DNA from: Flavobacterium sp.
GTDB taxonomy: Bacteria > Bacteroidota > Bacteroidia > Flavobacteriales > Flavobacteriaceae
Assembly (NCBI GenBank): GCA_030591585.1
Contig: JAUVAS010000008.1
Span: 1 to 49,872, forward strand
Length of the DNA stretch: 49,872 nucleotides
Direction: 5' to 3'
Shown: piece after piece, positions 18,413 through 26,175 of the stretch
Layout of the letters: every line of letters begins with the position of its first letter
Numbering within the stretch: the stretch's first letter is position 1
Notes under the pieces: model-generated
Databases searched by the model: none
Told to the model about the DNA's origin: nothing
What the model saw: the letters and a program-made list of their open reading frames with translations, nothing else
Program-made: the position numbers and the translations under genes

Positions 18413-18928
18413 TTATCTTTTTTTATAACCAATTTTTATTCTTTGTTTATCTTCAGGTTGAGATAATAGCTGCTTAATTACAGCATATATTTCACTAAAC
18501 TGCTCATTATTTTTAGATTCCATTTTTTCAATCTTAATCAAAATCTCTTCATAATTATTCGCCAGTTTTCGTAATTCCACAAAAGTTTCAATTATCTGAA
18601 CACTCATTTTAATGGCTATTTCACTATTTAATATACTAGATAACATTAAGATTCCATGCTCTGTAAAAGTAAAAGGAGGATATCGGAAGTGTTGATTCTG
18701 TTGTAAGGTGCCAAAATGGTTCCTTAAAGAATGGAGTTCTTTTTTTGTTAGTTCAAACATGAAGCTTTCAGGGAAACGATTCAAGTTCCTCCTTACTTGT
18801 CTCTTTAATTGTTTTGTTTCCACTCCAAAAAGCGATGCCAAATCTTTATCTAGCATTACTTTTTGATTTCGAATAACATAAATTCTATCTACAATTAATT
18901 CATTCGGGATTGAAACATCTTTACTCAT
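18413..18928 (-). CDS. ORF6N-domain protein
   Basis: A 171-residue protein whose first 120 residues match the ORF6N (KilA-N-like) pattern: VDRIYVIRNQKVMLDKDLASLFGVETKQLKRQ in two parts, FPESFMFELT and FTEHGILMLSSILNS. This domain is known from phage antirepressors and their chromosomal relatives and probably binds DNA. The C-terminal 50 residues are Glu/Lys-rich and likely coiled-coil. No other phage gene is nearby, so it is a solitary copy. It sits 10 bases upstream of the aldehyde dehydrogenase start, so the two may be co-transcribed. Confidence 0.8.
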   Translation of the reverse strand: MSKDVSIPNELIVDRIYVIRNQKVMLDKDLASLFGVETKQLKRQVRRNLNRFPESFMFELTKKELHSLRNHFGTLQQNQHFRYPPFTFTEHGILMLSSILNSEIAIKMSVQIIETFVELRKLANNYEEILIKIEKMESKNNEQFSEIYAVIKQLLSQPEDKQRIKIGYKKR

Positions 18929-18953
18929 AGTGATTAATAATTCACTAAAAATA

Positions 18954-19265
18954 CTATTTCATAAACAAACAATCAATAAAATCTGTGAACAAATGAAAAA
19001 GTAAGCCTACGGAAATAATCCGAAATTTTTTAAAATAGAACAGCACTACATAAACACCCATGGCATAATAAGAATGTAAAATGTGAAAATTAATGCTACA
19101 ACGATTTGGTGAGTAAATAGGATCTGCTAGTAAATGATCAATATCTACTAGCATTGTAGCAATCATTATTAGCCAAGCTTTTTTCCAATGGTTTCTAAAA
19201 AAGACATAGGCAATGAGTCCTGGAAATAAAAGATGTAAACTGTAATGGAGTGTTTGTTGAAGCAT
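18954..19265 (-). CDS. Small His/Asp-rich membrane protein (DUF6122-like)
   Basis: A 103-residue protein with three to four membrane segments. Polar residues typical of the YdjM-like membrane metal-dependent hydrolase group are spread through it: HYSLHLLFPGLIAY, DIDHLLADPIYSPNRC, HILHSYY and HLFTDFIDC. The repeated His/Asp pattern suggests a metal site near the membrane. I recall this family as DUF6122 in flavobacteria but cannot confirm it here. It is nine bases downstream of the carboxypeptidase-regulatory-domain gene. Function is unknown. Confidence 0.7.
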   Translation of the reverse strand: MLQQTLHYSLHLLFPGLIAYVFFRNHWKKAWLIMIATMLVDIDHLLADPIYSPNRCSINFHILHSYYAMGVYVVLFYFKKFRIISVGLLFHLFTDFIDCLFMK

Positions 19266-19274
19266 TATTTACAA

Positions 19275-20042
19275 CTACCCCCTATCCCGACTAAGAATAC
19301 GGTATTCCTCATAACATTCGCTAATCGCATCTAGGATTTGAAGATCGTTAGCGGTTCGTATAAAATCTTTTGAGTAACTACAATTATTCAATATTTCATC
19401 AATATCAACTCTTTCTAATTGCAATACTGCCATTAAGGTTTCTCTATCAAATTTACTTTGTAATAATGCTCTAATTTCATCATCCTCCTTCATCTTCCGA
19501 AGTTTTTTCATTTGATGAGGGCGCTTTCCGAAGACATTATATAAAAAATCTGCTGGATTAAATATTGAACTCAACACCTTACTAACTGCTCCCGGCTGTG
19601 AGTTTCCTCCTTCGTAACCAGAACCAACACCAGCAATTCTATATCTATGATTGTCGTAAATAGGAATTAACTTTGCATCTATTTCTACATAACCGGTTAA
19701 TTGTATCGGACGAACTAGCACCTCTTCAAGAGCAATACTTAACTCTGTCATTTTAATTCTAATTTCTCCAAACTTCAACCAGTCATTAGTAACACGAACT
19801 CGAATAGATTTAAACCCTAAATATGAAAAATACAACGTGTCATTTACACTTGCACGTATTTTAAATGCCCCTTCTTTACCTGATAGAGAGCCTTTTACTG
19901 TATTAAGATTTACCACATGAACATTTACCAAAGCCACATTGTTAGATGCGTTTAATACTTTTCCGGAAATTGAAGTCTCCTCTTGAGACCATCCTGTAAT
20001 AGTAATAAAGCTTAATAAAAGAAGTAAAAATGTTTTTTTCAT
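19275..20042 (-). CDS. Exported protein with carboxypeptidase-regulatory-like domain
   Basis: A 255-residue protein with signal peptide (KTFLLLLLSFITITGWSQ). Residues of about 24-110 form a CarboxypepD_reg-like beta-sandwich (ISGKVLNASNNVALVNVHV, LYFSYLGFKSIRVRV). This module begins TonB-dependent SusC-type receptors, but no barrel follows. The C-terminal half is charged and helical (KKLRKMKEDDEIRALLQSKF in part) and ends in ILSRDRG. Similar stand-alone proteins are common in Bacteroidota with no fixed role. It is probably periplasmic. No function is assigned. Confidence 0.75.
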   Translation of the reverse strand: MKKTFLLLLLSFITITGWSQEETSISGKVLNASNNVALVNVHVVNLNTVKGSLSGKEGAFKIRASVNDTLYFSYLGFKSIRVRVTNDWLKFGEIRIKMTELSIALEEVLVRPIQLTGYVEIDAKLIPIYDNHRYRIAGVGSGYEGGNSQPGAVSKVLSSIFNPADFLYNVFGKRPHQMKKLRKMKEDDEIRALLQSKFDRETLMAVLQLERVDIDEILNNCSYSKDFIRTANDLQILDAISECYEEYRILSRDRG

Positions 20043-20114
20043 AGTCTGCCGTAAATGTAACGCATTAGACTTTATTTTAATACTAAAGTTTTTTTTATAA
20101 CAAAAAATTAAGAT

Positions 20115-22010
20115 TTAATTTCTTCGGCGTCTGCCACCTGTACCAGAGTTATTAGGTCTGTCACTTTTTCTTCGACTTCTCCCTTTAAAGCCAGAATTAT
20201 CACCATCTCTACTTCCTTCTTTTCTTCCACCGCTTCTGCCTCCTTCTCTTTTCTCTCCATCACCTCTTCTATCATCTCTCCTTCTATCATCTCTTCCTCC
20301 TCCGTCACTTCTTCTGTCGTCTCTTCTTCCTCCACTACGTTTTTTAAAACCTCCACGGCTTCCTCCACGATCTCGATCTCCTCCTCTTCCACGATCTCTT
20401 CCTCCACGTCTTCCTCTTCCGGTGTCTTTTGATATTTCTACGGAAACTCTTCTCCCTTCCAATTCAAAATCTTTAAAGAAATTCATCACTAATTCTTGAT
20501 GCTTGGTATCGGTATTAAAAAATGAAAAGCTTTCTTTTACATCTACTTTATAGAGATCATCTTTTTCTAACTGAAGCATTTCTTTTAAGAAGTCTTTCAA
20601 AGTCATCCAATCAAAATCATCTTTTTCTCCAACATTAATGAAATAACGAACTGAATCTTCAGACCCTCCTTCAGACGTATCTCCTACAGAAGCATTTAAA
20701 TCTTTCGATTTTTTGTAGTAATTATAGAAACGTGTAAATTCTACAGAGAATACTTTTTTAATCAATTCTTCTTTCGAAAACTCTTCTAACACTTCATTTA
20801 TATTAGGAAGGTAGGCATCAATCTCGTGATTGATTTCAGTTTCTTTTATTTTATTTGCTAAATGAAACAATTGAACTTCACAAATTGCCATTCCTGAAGG
20901 AACATCTTTTGCTACAAATTTCTTTTGAATCATTTTTTCAATCGTGTGAATCTTACGACGCTCACTTTTCGAAACAATCACCATCGAAATACCTGTCTTA
21001 CCAGCCCTACCTGTTCGTCCACTACGGTGCGTGTAGGTTTCAATTTCGTCTGGCAATTGATAATTGATAACGTGTGTAATATTTTCAACATCAATTCCAC
21101 GTGCAGCAACATCTGTAGCTACCAACATTTGAATTTGTCTGTTTCTAAAAGATTTCATTACCAAATCACGTTGGTTCTGACTTAAATCACCGTGTAATGC
21201 CGCAGCGCTATATCCATCTTCAATTAATAACTCGGCTACTTTTTGTGTGTCTCTTTTGGTACGACAAAATATTACTGAAAAAATTGAAGGATTTGCATCT
21301 GCCAATCTTTTTAAAGCTTGGTAACGATCTCTTGCGTTTACTAAATAATATTCGTGAGAAACATTTTCTGCTCCCATGTTTTTTCCACCCACAGTTATTT
21401 CAACTGGTTCGAACATAAACTTTTTAGCGATAGCCGAAACTTCTCTTGGCATGGTTGCACTAAACAACCAAGTGCTTTTGTCTTTAGGAGAGTGTGAAAG
21501 AATTTCAGTTATATCTTCATAGAAACCCATGTTCAACATTTCATCGGCTTCATCTAGCACACAATATTCAATTTTTGAAATATCGATCATGCGTCTGCCA
21601 ATCATATCTTTCATTCTTCCGGGAGTTGCCACAATAATCTGTGCTCCTTTTTTAATGTTACGGGCTTGATCTGTAATGCTGGCTCCTCCGTAAATTGCCA
21701 CTACATTTAAACCTTTGTAGTATTTTCCGTAGTTTTTAATTTCGTTGGTAATCTGCAAACAAAGTTCGCGAGTTGGTGAAAGGATAAGTCCTTGTGTAGT
21801 GCGGCTTCCTACGTTAATTTTCTGAAGCATCGGAAAACCAAATGCTGCTGTTTTTCCGGTACCTGTTTGCGCTAAAGCCACCATGTCGGTGTCTTTTTCT
21901 AATAAAATTGGAATTGCTTTTTCTTGAACTTCAGATGGAGTTTCAAACCCCATGTCTGTGATGGCCTTTAGAATATTTTCATCAAGACCCAATGCTGTAA
22001 ATTTACTCAT
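20115..22010 (-). CDS. deaD: DEAD-box RNA helicase, DeaD/CsdA-like, with RGG-rich tail
   Basis: A 631-residue ATP-dependent RNA helicase. Motifs in order are AQTGTGKT (47-54), PTRELCLQ (79-86), DEAD (153-156), SAT (184-186), ATDVAARGID (298-307) and HRSGRTGR (328-335). Residues of about 454-530 resemble the DbpA-type RNA-binding domain. Residues 531-631 are almost only Arg, Gly, Asp, Lys and Ser (RGRGG, RRDDRR, GGRR), an RGG-type disordered tail for nonspecific RNA binding. The family acts in ribosome assembly and mRNA turnover, often in the cold. The leader is about 107 nt, long for this window, which is consistent with post-transcriptional control. Confidence 0.93.
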   Translation of the reverse strand: MSKFTALGLDENILKAITDMGFETPSEVQEKAIPILLEKDTDMVALAQTGTGKTAAFGFPMLQKINVGSRTTQGLILSPTRELCLQITNEIKNYGKYYKGLNVVAIYGGASITDQARNIKKGAQIIVATPGRMKDMIGRRMIDISKIEYCVLDEADEMLNMGFYEDITEILSHSPKDKSTWLFSATMPREVSAIAKKFMFEPVEITVGGKNMGAENVSHEYYLVNARDRYQALKRLADANPSIFSVIFCRTKRDTQKVAELLIEDGYSAAALHGDLSQNQRDLVMKSFRNRQIQMLVATDVAARGIDVENITHVINYQLPDEIETYTHRSGRTGRAGKTGISMVIVSKSERRKIHTIEKMIQKKFVAKDVPSGMAICEVQLFHLANKIKETEINHEIDAYLPNINEVLEEFSKEELIKKVFSVEFTRFYNYYKKSKDLNASVGDTSEGGSEDSVRYFINVGEKDDFDWMTLKDFLKEMLQLEKDDLYKVDVKESFSFFNTDTKHQELVMNFFKDFELEGRRVSVEISKDTGRGRRGGRDRGRGGDRDRGGSRGGFKKRSGGRRDDRRSDGGGRDDRRRDDRRGDGEKREGGRSGGRKEGSRDGDNSGFKGRSRRKSDRPNNSGTGGRRRRN

Positions 22011-22118
22011 TGTAGTATATTATATAATTTATTTGTGTGTTGGTGTAGAAGTACAATCGACAAATAAATCCTATACTACTTCTTTCAACACTACCTCACC
22101 CTGAGGATTTTGAAGCGG

Positions 22119-22126
22119 CAAAGATA
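22119..22126 (-). promoter_or_regulatory. Candidate -7 promoter element of the helicase gene
   Basis: TATCTTTG on the minus strand fits TAnnTTTG. No good TTG lies at the right distance upstream. If used, the mRNA leader would be about 107 nt. Confidence 0.4.
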
Positions 22127-22144
22127 GTGTTTTTATTTAGATCT

Positions 22145-22250
22145 CGGTCATTTCGATACGTCCGCTTTGGCGAACACTCAATGACCTTTGATTGTTACTA
22201 TATGAGTACCCTGAGTGTGCCGATTTTTCTTCGGGATGTATCGAAGGGTG
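22145..22250. repeat. Dispersed palindromic repeat between helicase and rdgB
   Basis: The gap 22011-22254 contains nested inverted repeats: TTCGATAC at 22152-22159 with GTATCGAA at 22238-22245, and ACACTCA at 22174-22180 with TGAGTGT at 22212-22218. It is GC-richer than its surroundings. It lies just past the rdgB stop and may end that transcript. Confidence 0.6.
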
Positions 22251-22254
22251 CGGT

Positions 22255-22824
22255 TTAAGATAAAAATTTAATTAATAATCTAACTGCTTTTCCTCTATGT
22301 CCAATTTCGCTTTTTTGCTCTAAAGTCATTTCAGCAAATGTTTTTTCAAATCCATTAGGTTGAAAAATGGGATCGTAACCAAATCCTGCGTTTCCTCTTG
22401 GTTTATCAGCAATCTCACCTTCACACACACCTATAAATAGTTCTTCTTTGCCGTCTATTATCAAAGAGATTGCTGTTTTAAATCTAGCTTCTCGATTGTT
22501 CTTATTTTCTAAGTTCTTTAAAAGTTTAGACATATTAGCTTCCGAATTATTATCAGAACCCGCATATCGAGCACTGTAAACCCCTGGTTCATTGTTAAGT
22601 GCTATAACTTCTAACCCTGTATCATCAGCAAAACAATTGTAGCCATACTTTTCTTTTACATAGGTAGCTTTTAAAAGCGCATTCCCTTCAATGGTTTCTG
22701 AAGTTTCTGGAATATCTTCATTACAACCAATATCTGTTAAGCTCAACAGCTCAATATACGAAGGCATCAATGCTTTTACTTCTTTTAGTTTGTTTTTATT
22801 GTGGGTGGAGAAGACGATTTTCAT
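22255..22824 (-). CDS. rdgB: Non-canonical purine NTP pyrophosphatase (RdgB/HAM1)
   Basis: A 189-residue enzyme that hydrolyses dITP, XTP and related nucleotides to monophosphates, keeping damaged purines out of nucleic acids. Family motifs are STHNKNKLKEV at the N-terminus, CFADDTGLEV (catalytic acidic pair), PGVYSARYAG, GFGYDPIF and IGHRGKA. The start is taken at 22824 (MKIVFSTHNK), as in the family; an in-frame ATG four codons earlier lies inside a repeat hairpin. It is co-directional with the helicase but separated by a repeat. Confidence 0.93.
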   Translation of the reverse strand: MKIVFSTHNKNKLKEVKALMPSYIELLSLTDIGCNEDIPETSETIEGNALLKATYVKEKYGYNCFADDTGLEVIALNNEPGVYSARYAGSDNNSEANMSKLLKNLENKNNREARFKTAISLIIDGKEELFIGVCEGEIADKPRGNAGFGYDPIFQPNGFEKTFAEMTLEQKSEIGHRGKAVRLLIKFLS

Positions 22825-22829
22825 AACTT

Positions 22830-22843
22830 CCCGCAAAGGCGGG
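22830..22843 (-). repeat. CCCGC/GCGGG hairpin directly before rdgB
   Basis: CCCGC (22830-22834) and GCGGG (22839-22843) form a perfect 5-bp stem with a 4-base loop. It ends five bases before the rdgB ATG on the minus strand and places GCGGGAA at Shine-Dalgarno distance. Similar hairpins precede other start codons in this window. Confidence 0.55.
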
Positions 22844-22957
22844 TATCTTTTAAATTTATATTATTTCTAAATAATTCCTATTTTAGTTTTTAAAACTTCT
22901 TCTTATAAAGAATACGAAAATACAAAATTAATCGCACCCAAATCTAAGATACCCGCC
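22838..22957. repeat. 120-bp AT-rich segment bounded by 10-bp perfect inverted repeats
   Basis: GGCGGGTATC (22838-22847) and GATACCCGCC (22948-22957) are exact inverted copies around an AT-rich core. The gap 22825-23131 has no gene. The core holds TATTTTCG on the minus strand (22915-22922), a candidate rdgB -7 element. The layout resembles a small miniature element, but no target duplication is evident. Confidence 0.45.
22915..22922 (-). promoter_or_regulatory. Candidate -7 element of rdgB
   Basis: Minus-strand TATTTTCG, preceded 16 bases upstream by TTG. It is a near match to the Bacteroidota consensus with a slightly short spacer. Confidence 0.3.
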
Positions 22958-23031
22958 TACGCTAAAACTACAGAGAATTTAAAACGAAGTTATAAAAAAC
23001 ACTTCTTTCTTTTTCAATAATTACTTCTTTC

Positions 23032-23065
23032 TTTGTGTAACTCTGAGCTTCTCTGCGTAACTTTG
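23032..23065 (+). promoter_or_regulatory. Candidate promoter of the sirtuin gene
   Basis: TTTG (23032-23035), a 22-base spacer, then TAACTTTG (23058-23065). The phrase TTTGTGTAACTTTG recurs at 37282-37295, before the btuC-like gene, so the promoter may be carried by a dispersed repeat. Confidence 0.45.
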
Positions 23066-23102
23066 TGTACTAAGAAATTTTACGAATTATTAATGAGTTA
23101 CC

Positions 23103-23125
23103 CTCCTACGCTAAAGCTATGGAGG
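23103..23125 (+). repeat. Repeat hairpin containing the sirtuin Shine-Dalgarno sequence
   Basis: CCTCC and GGAGG flank TACGCTAAAGCTAT. The GGAGG lies about seven bases before the ATG at 23132 and is a strong Shine-Dalgarno sequence, rare in this phylum. The stem would pair it, so the same element both supplies and hides the site. Confidence 0.5.
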
Positions 23126-23131
23126 ATTAAG

Positions 23132-23812
23132 ATGAAAATAACAATATTAACAGGAGCTGGAATGAGCGCCGAAAGCGGCATCAAAACCTTTAGAGATAGT
23201 GGAGGTTTGTGGGAAGGGCACGATGTAATGGAAGTTGCCTCACCTCAAGGCTGGAATGCAAACCCAGAATTGGTTTTAGACTTTTATAACCAACGTAGAA
23301 AACAATTGCTCGAGGTAACACCTAACGCTGCACATATTGCTTTAACTGAACTTGAAAAAGAACATCGAGTTTCAATCATTACTCAAAATGTAGATGACCT
23401 TCACGAGCGAGCAGGAAGCACTAAGGTATTACACTTGCACGGCGAATTGTTTAAAGTAAGAAGTACTGTTATTGAATCTACTATTCTCAATTGGAAAAAA
23501 GACCTCAACATTGGAGATATTTGTAAAAATGGTTACCAACTGCGACCTCATATTGTTTGGTTTGGAGAAGCTGTCCCTGAAATGGATAATGCTATACGGA
23601 TTGTGATGCAAGCAGACATCCTTATTATTATCGGGACTTCTATGCAAGTATACCCTGCTGCAAGTTTATTACAATATGCGCCTTCGGAAGCAAAAATCTA
23701 TTTTGTAGATCCAAAACCTTCGATTAGTTCTACCGAAAAAATTATGGTTTTTGCTGAAAGTGCTACAAGTGGTGTAGAGAAAGTTGTTAAATTGATTGGG
23801 GAGATGAATTAA
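23132..23812 (+). CDS. cobB: NAD-dependent protein deacylase (sirtuin), class III-like
   Basis: A 226-residue cytoplasmic sirtuin removing acyl groups from lysines with NAD+. The start at 23132 is chosen because MKITILTGAGMS begins the NAD fold and follows a GGAGG. Visible are GAGMSAESGIKTFRD, TQNVDDLHERAG (83-94) and catalytic His103 in LHLHGE. FYNQRR carries Tyr52 and Arg55, the YxxR pair that marks desuccinylase/demalonylase-type sirtuins such as CobB. The four Zn-binding cysteines are missing: only Cys131 lies in that region, where CobB has several. The protein is also short, in line with loss of the Zn module. Confidence 0.92.
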   Translation: MKITILTGAGMSAESGIKTFRDSGGLWEGHDVMEVASPQGWNANPELVLDFYNQRRKQLLEVTPNAAHIALTELEKEHRVSIITQNVDDLHERAGSTKVLHLHGELFKVRSTVIESTILNWKKDLNIGDICKNGYQLRPHIVWFGEAVPEMDNAIRIVMQADILIIIGTSMQVYPAASLLQYAPSEAKIYFVDPKPSISSTEKIMVFAESATSGVEKVVKLIGEMN

Positions 23813-23842
23813 TTAGAAGGTTGGTGTTATTCAAAGCCACAG

Positions 23843-23912
23843 GCGAAGAATCTCATACATTGAAAAGATTCTTCGCTGCGTTAACTTCGCTCTGAATGAC
23901 AATTTATTCACT
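23843..23912. repeat. Palindromic intergenic repeat after the sirtuin gene
   Basis: GCGAAGAATCT (23843-23853) and AGATTCTTCGC (23866-23876) form a perfect 11-bp inverted repeat, followed by a CTCTGAATGACA tail. The same AGATTCTTCGCT and CTCTGAATGACA phrases occur at 26812-26838. It may serve as a terminator for the sirtuin gene. Confidence 0.65.
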
Positions 23913-23969
23913 ACCTTTACCATAACAGACTCTAAGCCAATCTATCCTTACTAACCAACCATTTTAAAA

Positions 23970-26171
23970 ATGAAATTATTTTTACTAAATTCCTTTCCTA
24001 ATCTTAGAAAACCACTTCTTGGTGCAACAGCAGCAATTATGGCTATGGCTGGTGTAAACGCACAGAATGCTTCTGGAACTGTAGAATTTCATGCAAGTAA
24101 TAGTAATGGTAATGTTAACGTTGAATTAGTAGATGGACGAGCGGAAAGTTTAGAAACAAGCGATATTTATGATATCAATGGAAACACTAACGAGGCAATT
24201 CCTTTTAATTGGAATGTTTTAGGTGTAGAAAATTATAATAATTTAGAAAACATAGTTTTTCCAAACCCATCAAACGAACTTCACGCATTTTTCAAAAATG
24301 TTGGCGAAGTTGATGCAAGAACATACAACATATTAGGACAACAAGTAAGCACTCCACAAATTATCAATCATGGAAATATTACTGAAATTTCTGATCCTAT
24401 GAATGGATTCGCAGATGGTATGTACATCATCAAAGTTGTTGGCGAACAAGGCGAATCACAATCAATTAAATTTCTTAAAAATAATAGAATCATATCTAGA
24501 GATAATGGTATTTCTCCCAATTTAGAACGAACTCTAGAAAACAAATCAAGAAGTCCATCAGGGCAAAACCGAATGGTTGACAATTATAACATTGTTTGGA
24601 ATAATGGTTGGGGAGTTCTTGCAGGTAATCAAAACGTAACTATAGTTCCTGGCACAGGAAATGTCATCGAAGTTAGTGCAGATGCAATGGAAGATCCATT
24701 TTATACTTACAACGCAAGTATTGTTAATGGGACTAGCGGGACTGCAACATATAATGTTGATGGTGGACCAACATATCAAACAACTTTTCCAAATACAACG
24801 TTTTCTCTAAGCGACATATTGTCACAATTTGATATCGTTAATGCTGTTGATGATCTTAGTGGAAACTTAAACATTAACGGACCAGGATACGATTTTAATA
24901 CTGCATTAAATTTAACCATGGATGGAGAAGGAGAAATCATTGTTAATGGCGGACCTTTTGATGTTGGCACAAGCACAGGTTTAGGAGATCAAGCAGTATT
25001 AACAGAATTAAATGGAACTTCACAAACAGGAATAAATGTTTTAGCAAGAAACACGCAAACAAACCAAACCTGGAATTTAACTGAAGAAAATAACGATTTT
25101 GTTTTCTTTCAAGATTTAACAACAAACAATCCAACTACTTATGAATTCACCGTAAATAGTACAGAAGGGGACGATGCTCCATTCTTAGAAACCATTGTAA
25201 ACGATCCAGTTTTCGAAGGAAGCAATCCAACATTAGTTGTTGATGTAATCCCTGTACCGAATGAAGTTGACATCACTACAACTGCAAGAGATTACGAAAC
25301 ACTTGCAACCATTTCCGGTGCAACAATCAAATATTACGATGCAAGTAACAACAACCTATTAGCTACAGGCGTAACAGATAGCAACGGCAGAGTGACCGTG
25401 AACGATATTGTAGGTGGCCAAGATATATACCTTGAAATAAGTAAAACAGGATATCAAACTAAAGGAAACAAACCAATTTACATCGATTTAGTTGACACCG
25501 TTGGTGAAATGACCGACACATTAAACATAACTGGAGTGCAATTAAAATATTACGATGACGGAGAACCAATTACTGCACCTATATTAAACGCATATCGACC
25601 ATTAGCAGATAACACTCCCCTAGCACTTGATGATTATAAAAAACATTATCCTTCAAGTCCAGATAGAGCAGCGCACATAGCTCACGAAGAAGACCTTCTA
25701 GCATTATTAGGTAAAGCAGGCGCATTAGATGCGAGTTCAACAACTCCTTATCCAGATCCAACAACAAACGGAACTTATGCGTTATACCAACCATATCCAG
25801 AAAATAGAAACACACCTTCAACCATAGGAACAAACGTAACTAATTATAATGGAACAGGAACAGGAACAGGAACAAAAGTTTTATCAAATGGAAATTTAAT
25901 CACATTTTACACTCAAGTATATAATCTTGGAGGACTAGATTGGTCAGCTACAGATCACGAACATGGAAATGCCTATGGTTTTCCTCTTCTTAGCGTATCA
26001 TGGGCCACAAGTAGAGATCCTGTTGCTGCAATAAATGTTCCTGTAGCAGAATCTGAAACCGATCAGAAAGTAATGAGTATGTGGTTAAGATTGCAAGAAT
26101 TAAACTACAACACTACAGATACTAATGGAGATCTTATAGATTATCAAATGACATATAATTTTGAAAATTAA
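23970..26171 (+). CDS. Secreted 733-residue protein with an internal, N-proximal T9SS-like module
   Basis: The protein has a signal peptide ending near AGVNAQ (about residue 32). Residues of about 93-171 look like a type A T9SS sorting domain (VFPNPSNE, YNILGQQV, GFADGMYIIKV, QSIKFLKN). That module is normally the last domain, yet here about 560 residues follow. Residues of about 435-500 resemble a carboxypeptidase-regulatory-like sandwich (ISGATIKYYD, GRVTVNDIVGG, ISKTGYQTKG), with a second KYYDDGEPI phrase after it. A GTGTGTGT run lies near 630. The C-terminal part contains HIAHEED and DHEHGNAYG but no recognised enzyme motif. It stops five bases from the convergent headless frame. Function is unknown. 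Confidence 0.75.
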   Translation: MKLFLLNSFPNLRKPLLGATAAIMAMAGVNAQNASGTVEFHASNSNGNVNVELVDGRAESLETSDIYDINGNTNEAIPFNWNVLGVENYNNLENIVFPNPSNELHAFFKNVGEVDARTYNILGQQVSTPQIINHGNITEISDPMNGFADGMYIIKVVGEQGESQSIKFLKNNRIISRDNGISPNLERTLENKSRSPSGQNRMVDNYNIVWNNGWGVLAGNQNVTIVPGTGNVIEVSADAMEDPFYTYNASIVNGTSGTATYNVDGGPTYQTTFPNTTFSLSDILSQFDIVNAVDDLSGNLNINGPGYDFNTALNLTMDGEGEIIVNGGPFDVGTSTGLGDQAVLTELNGTSQTGINVLARNTQTNQTWNLTEENNDFVFFQDLTTNNPTTYEFTVNSTEGDDAPFLETIVNDPVFEGSNPTLVVDVIPVPNEVDITTTARDYETLATISGATIKYYDASNNNLLATGVTDSNGRVTVNDIVGGQDIYLEISKTGYQTKGNKPIYIDLVDTVGEMTDTLNITGVQLKYYDDGEPITAPILNAYRPLADNTPLALDDYKKHYPSSPDRAAHIAHEEDLLALLGKAGALDASSTTPYPDPTTNGTYALYQPYPENRNTPSTIGTNVTNYNGTGTGTGTKVLSNGNLITFYTQVYNLGGLDWSATDHEHGNAYGFPLLSVSWATSRDPVAAINVPVAESETDQKVMSMWLRLQELNYNTTDTNGDLIDYQMTYNFEN

Positions 26172-26175
26172 ATTA

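Noticed and set aside
20108-20407. Glu/Val-rich minus-strand frame of 99 residues
   Set aside because: It is the other-frame reading of the low-complexity DNA encoding the RGG tail of the helicase.
23033-23131. Extended N-terminus of the sirtuin
   Set aside because: The extra residues are encoded by promoter and repeat sequence and do not fit the family, whose NAD fold starts at the chosen ATG.
25579-25833. Leu-rich minus-strand frame of 84 residues
   Set aside because: Antisense of the 733-residue secreted protein; hydrophobic only because of base composition.
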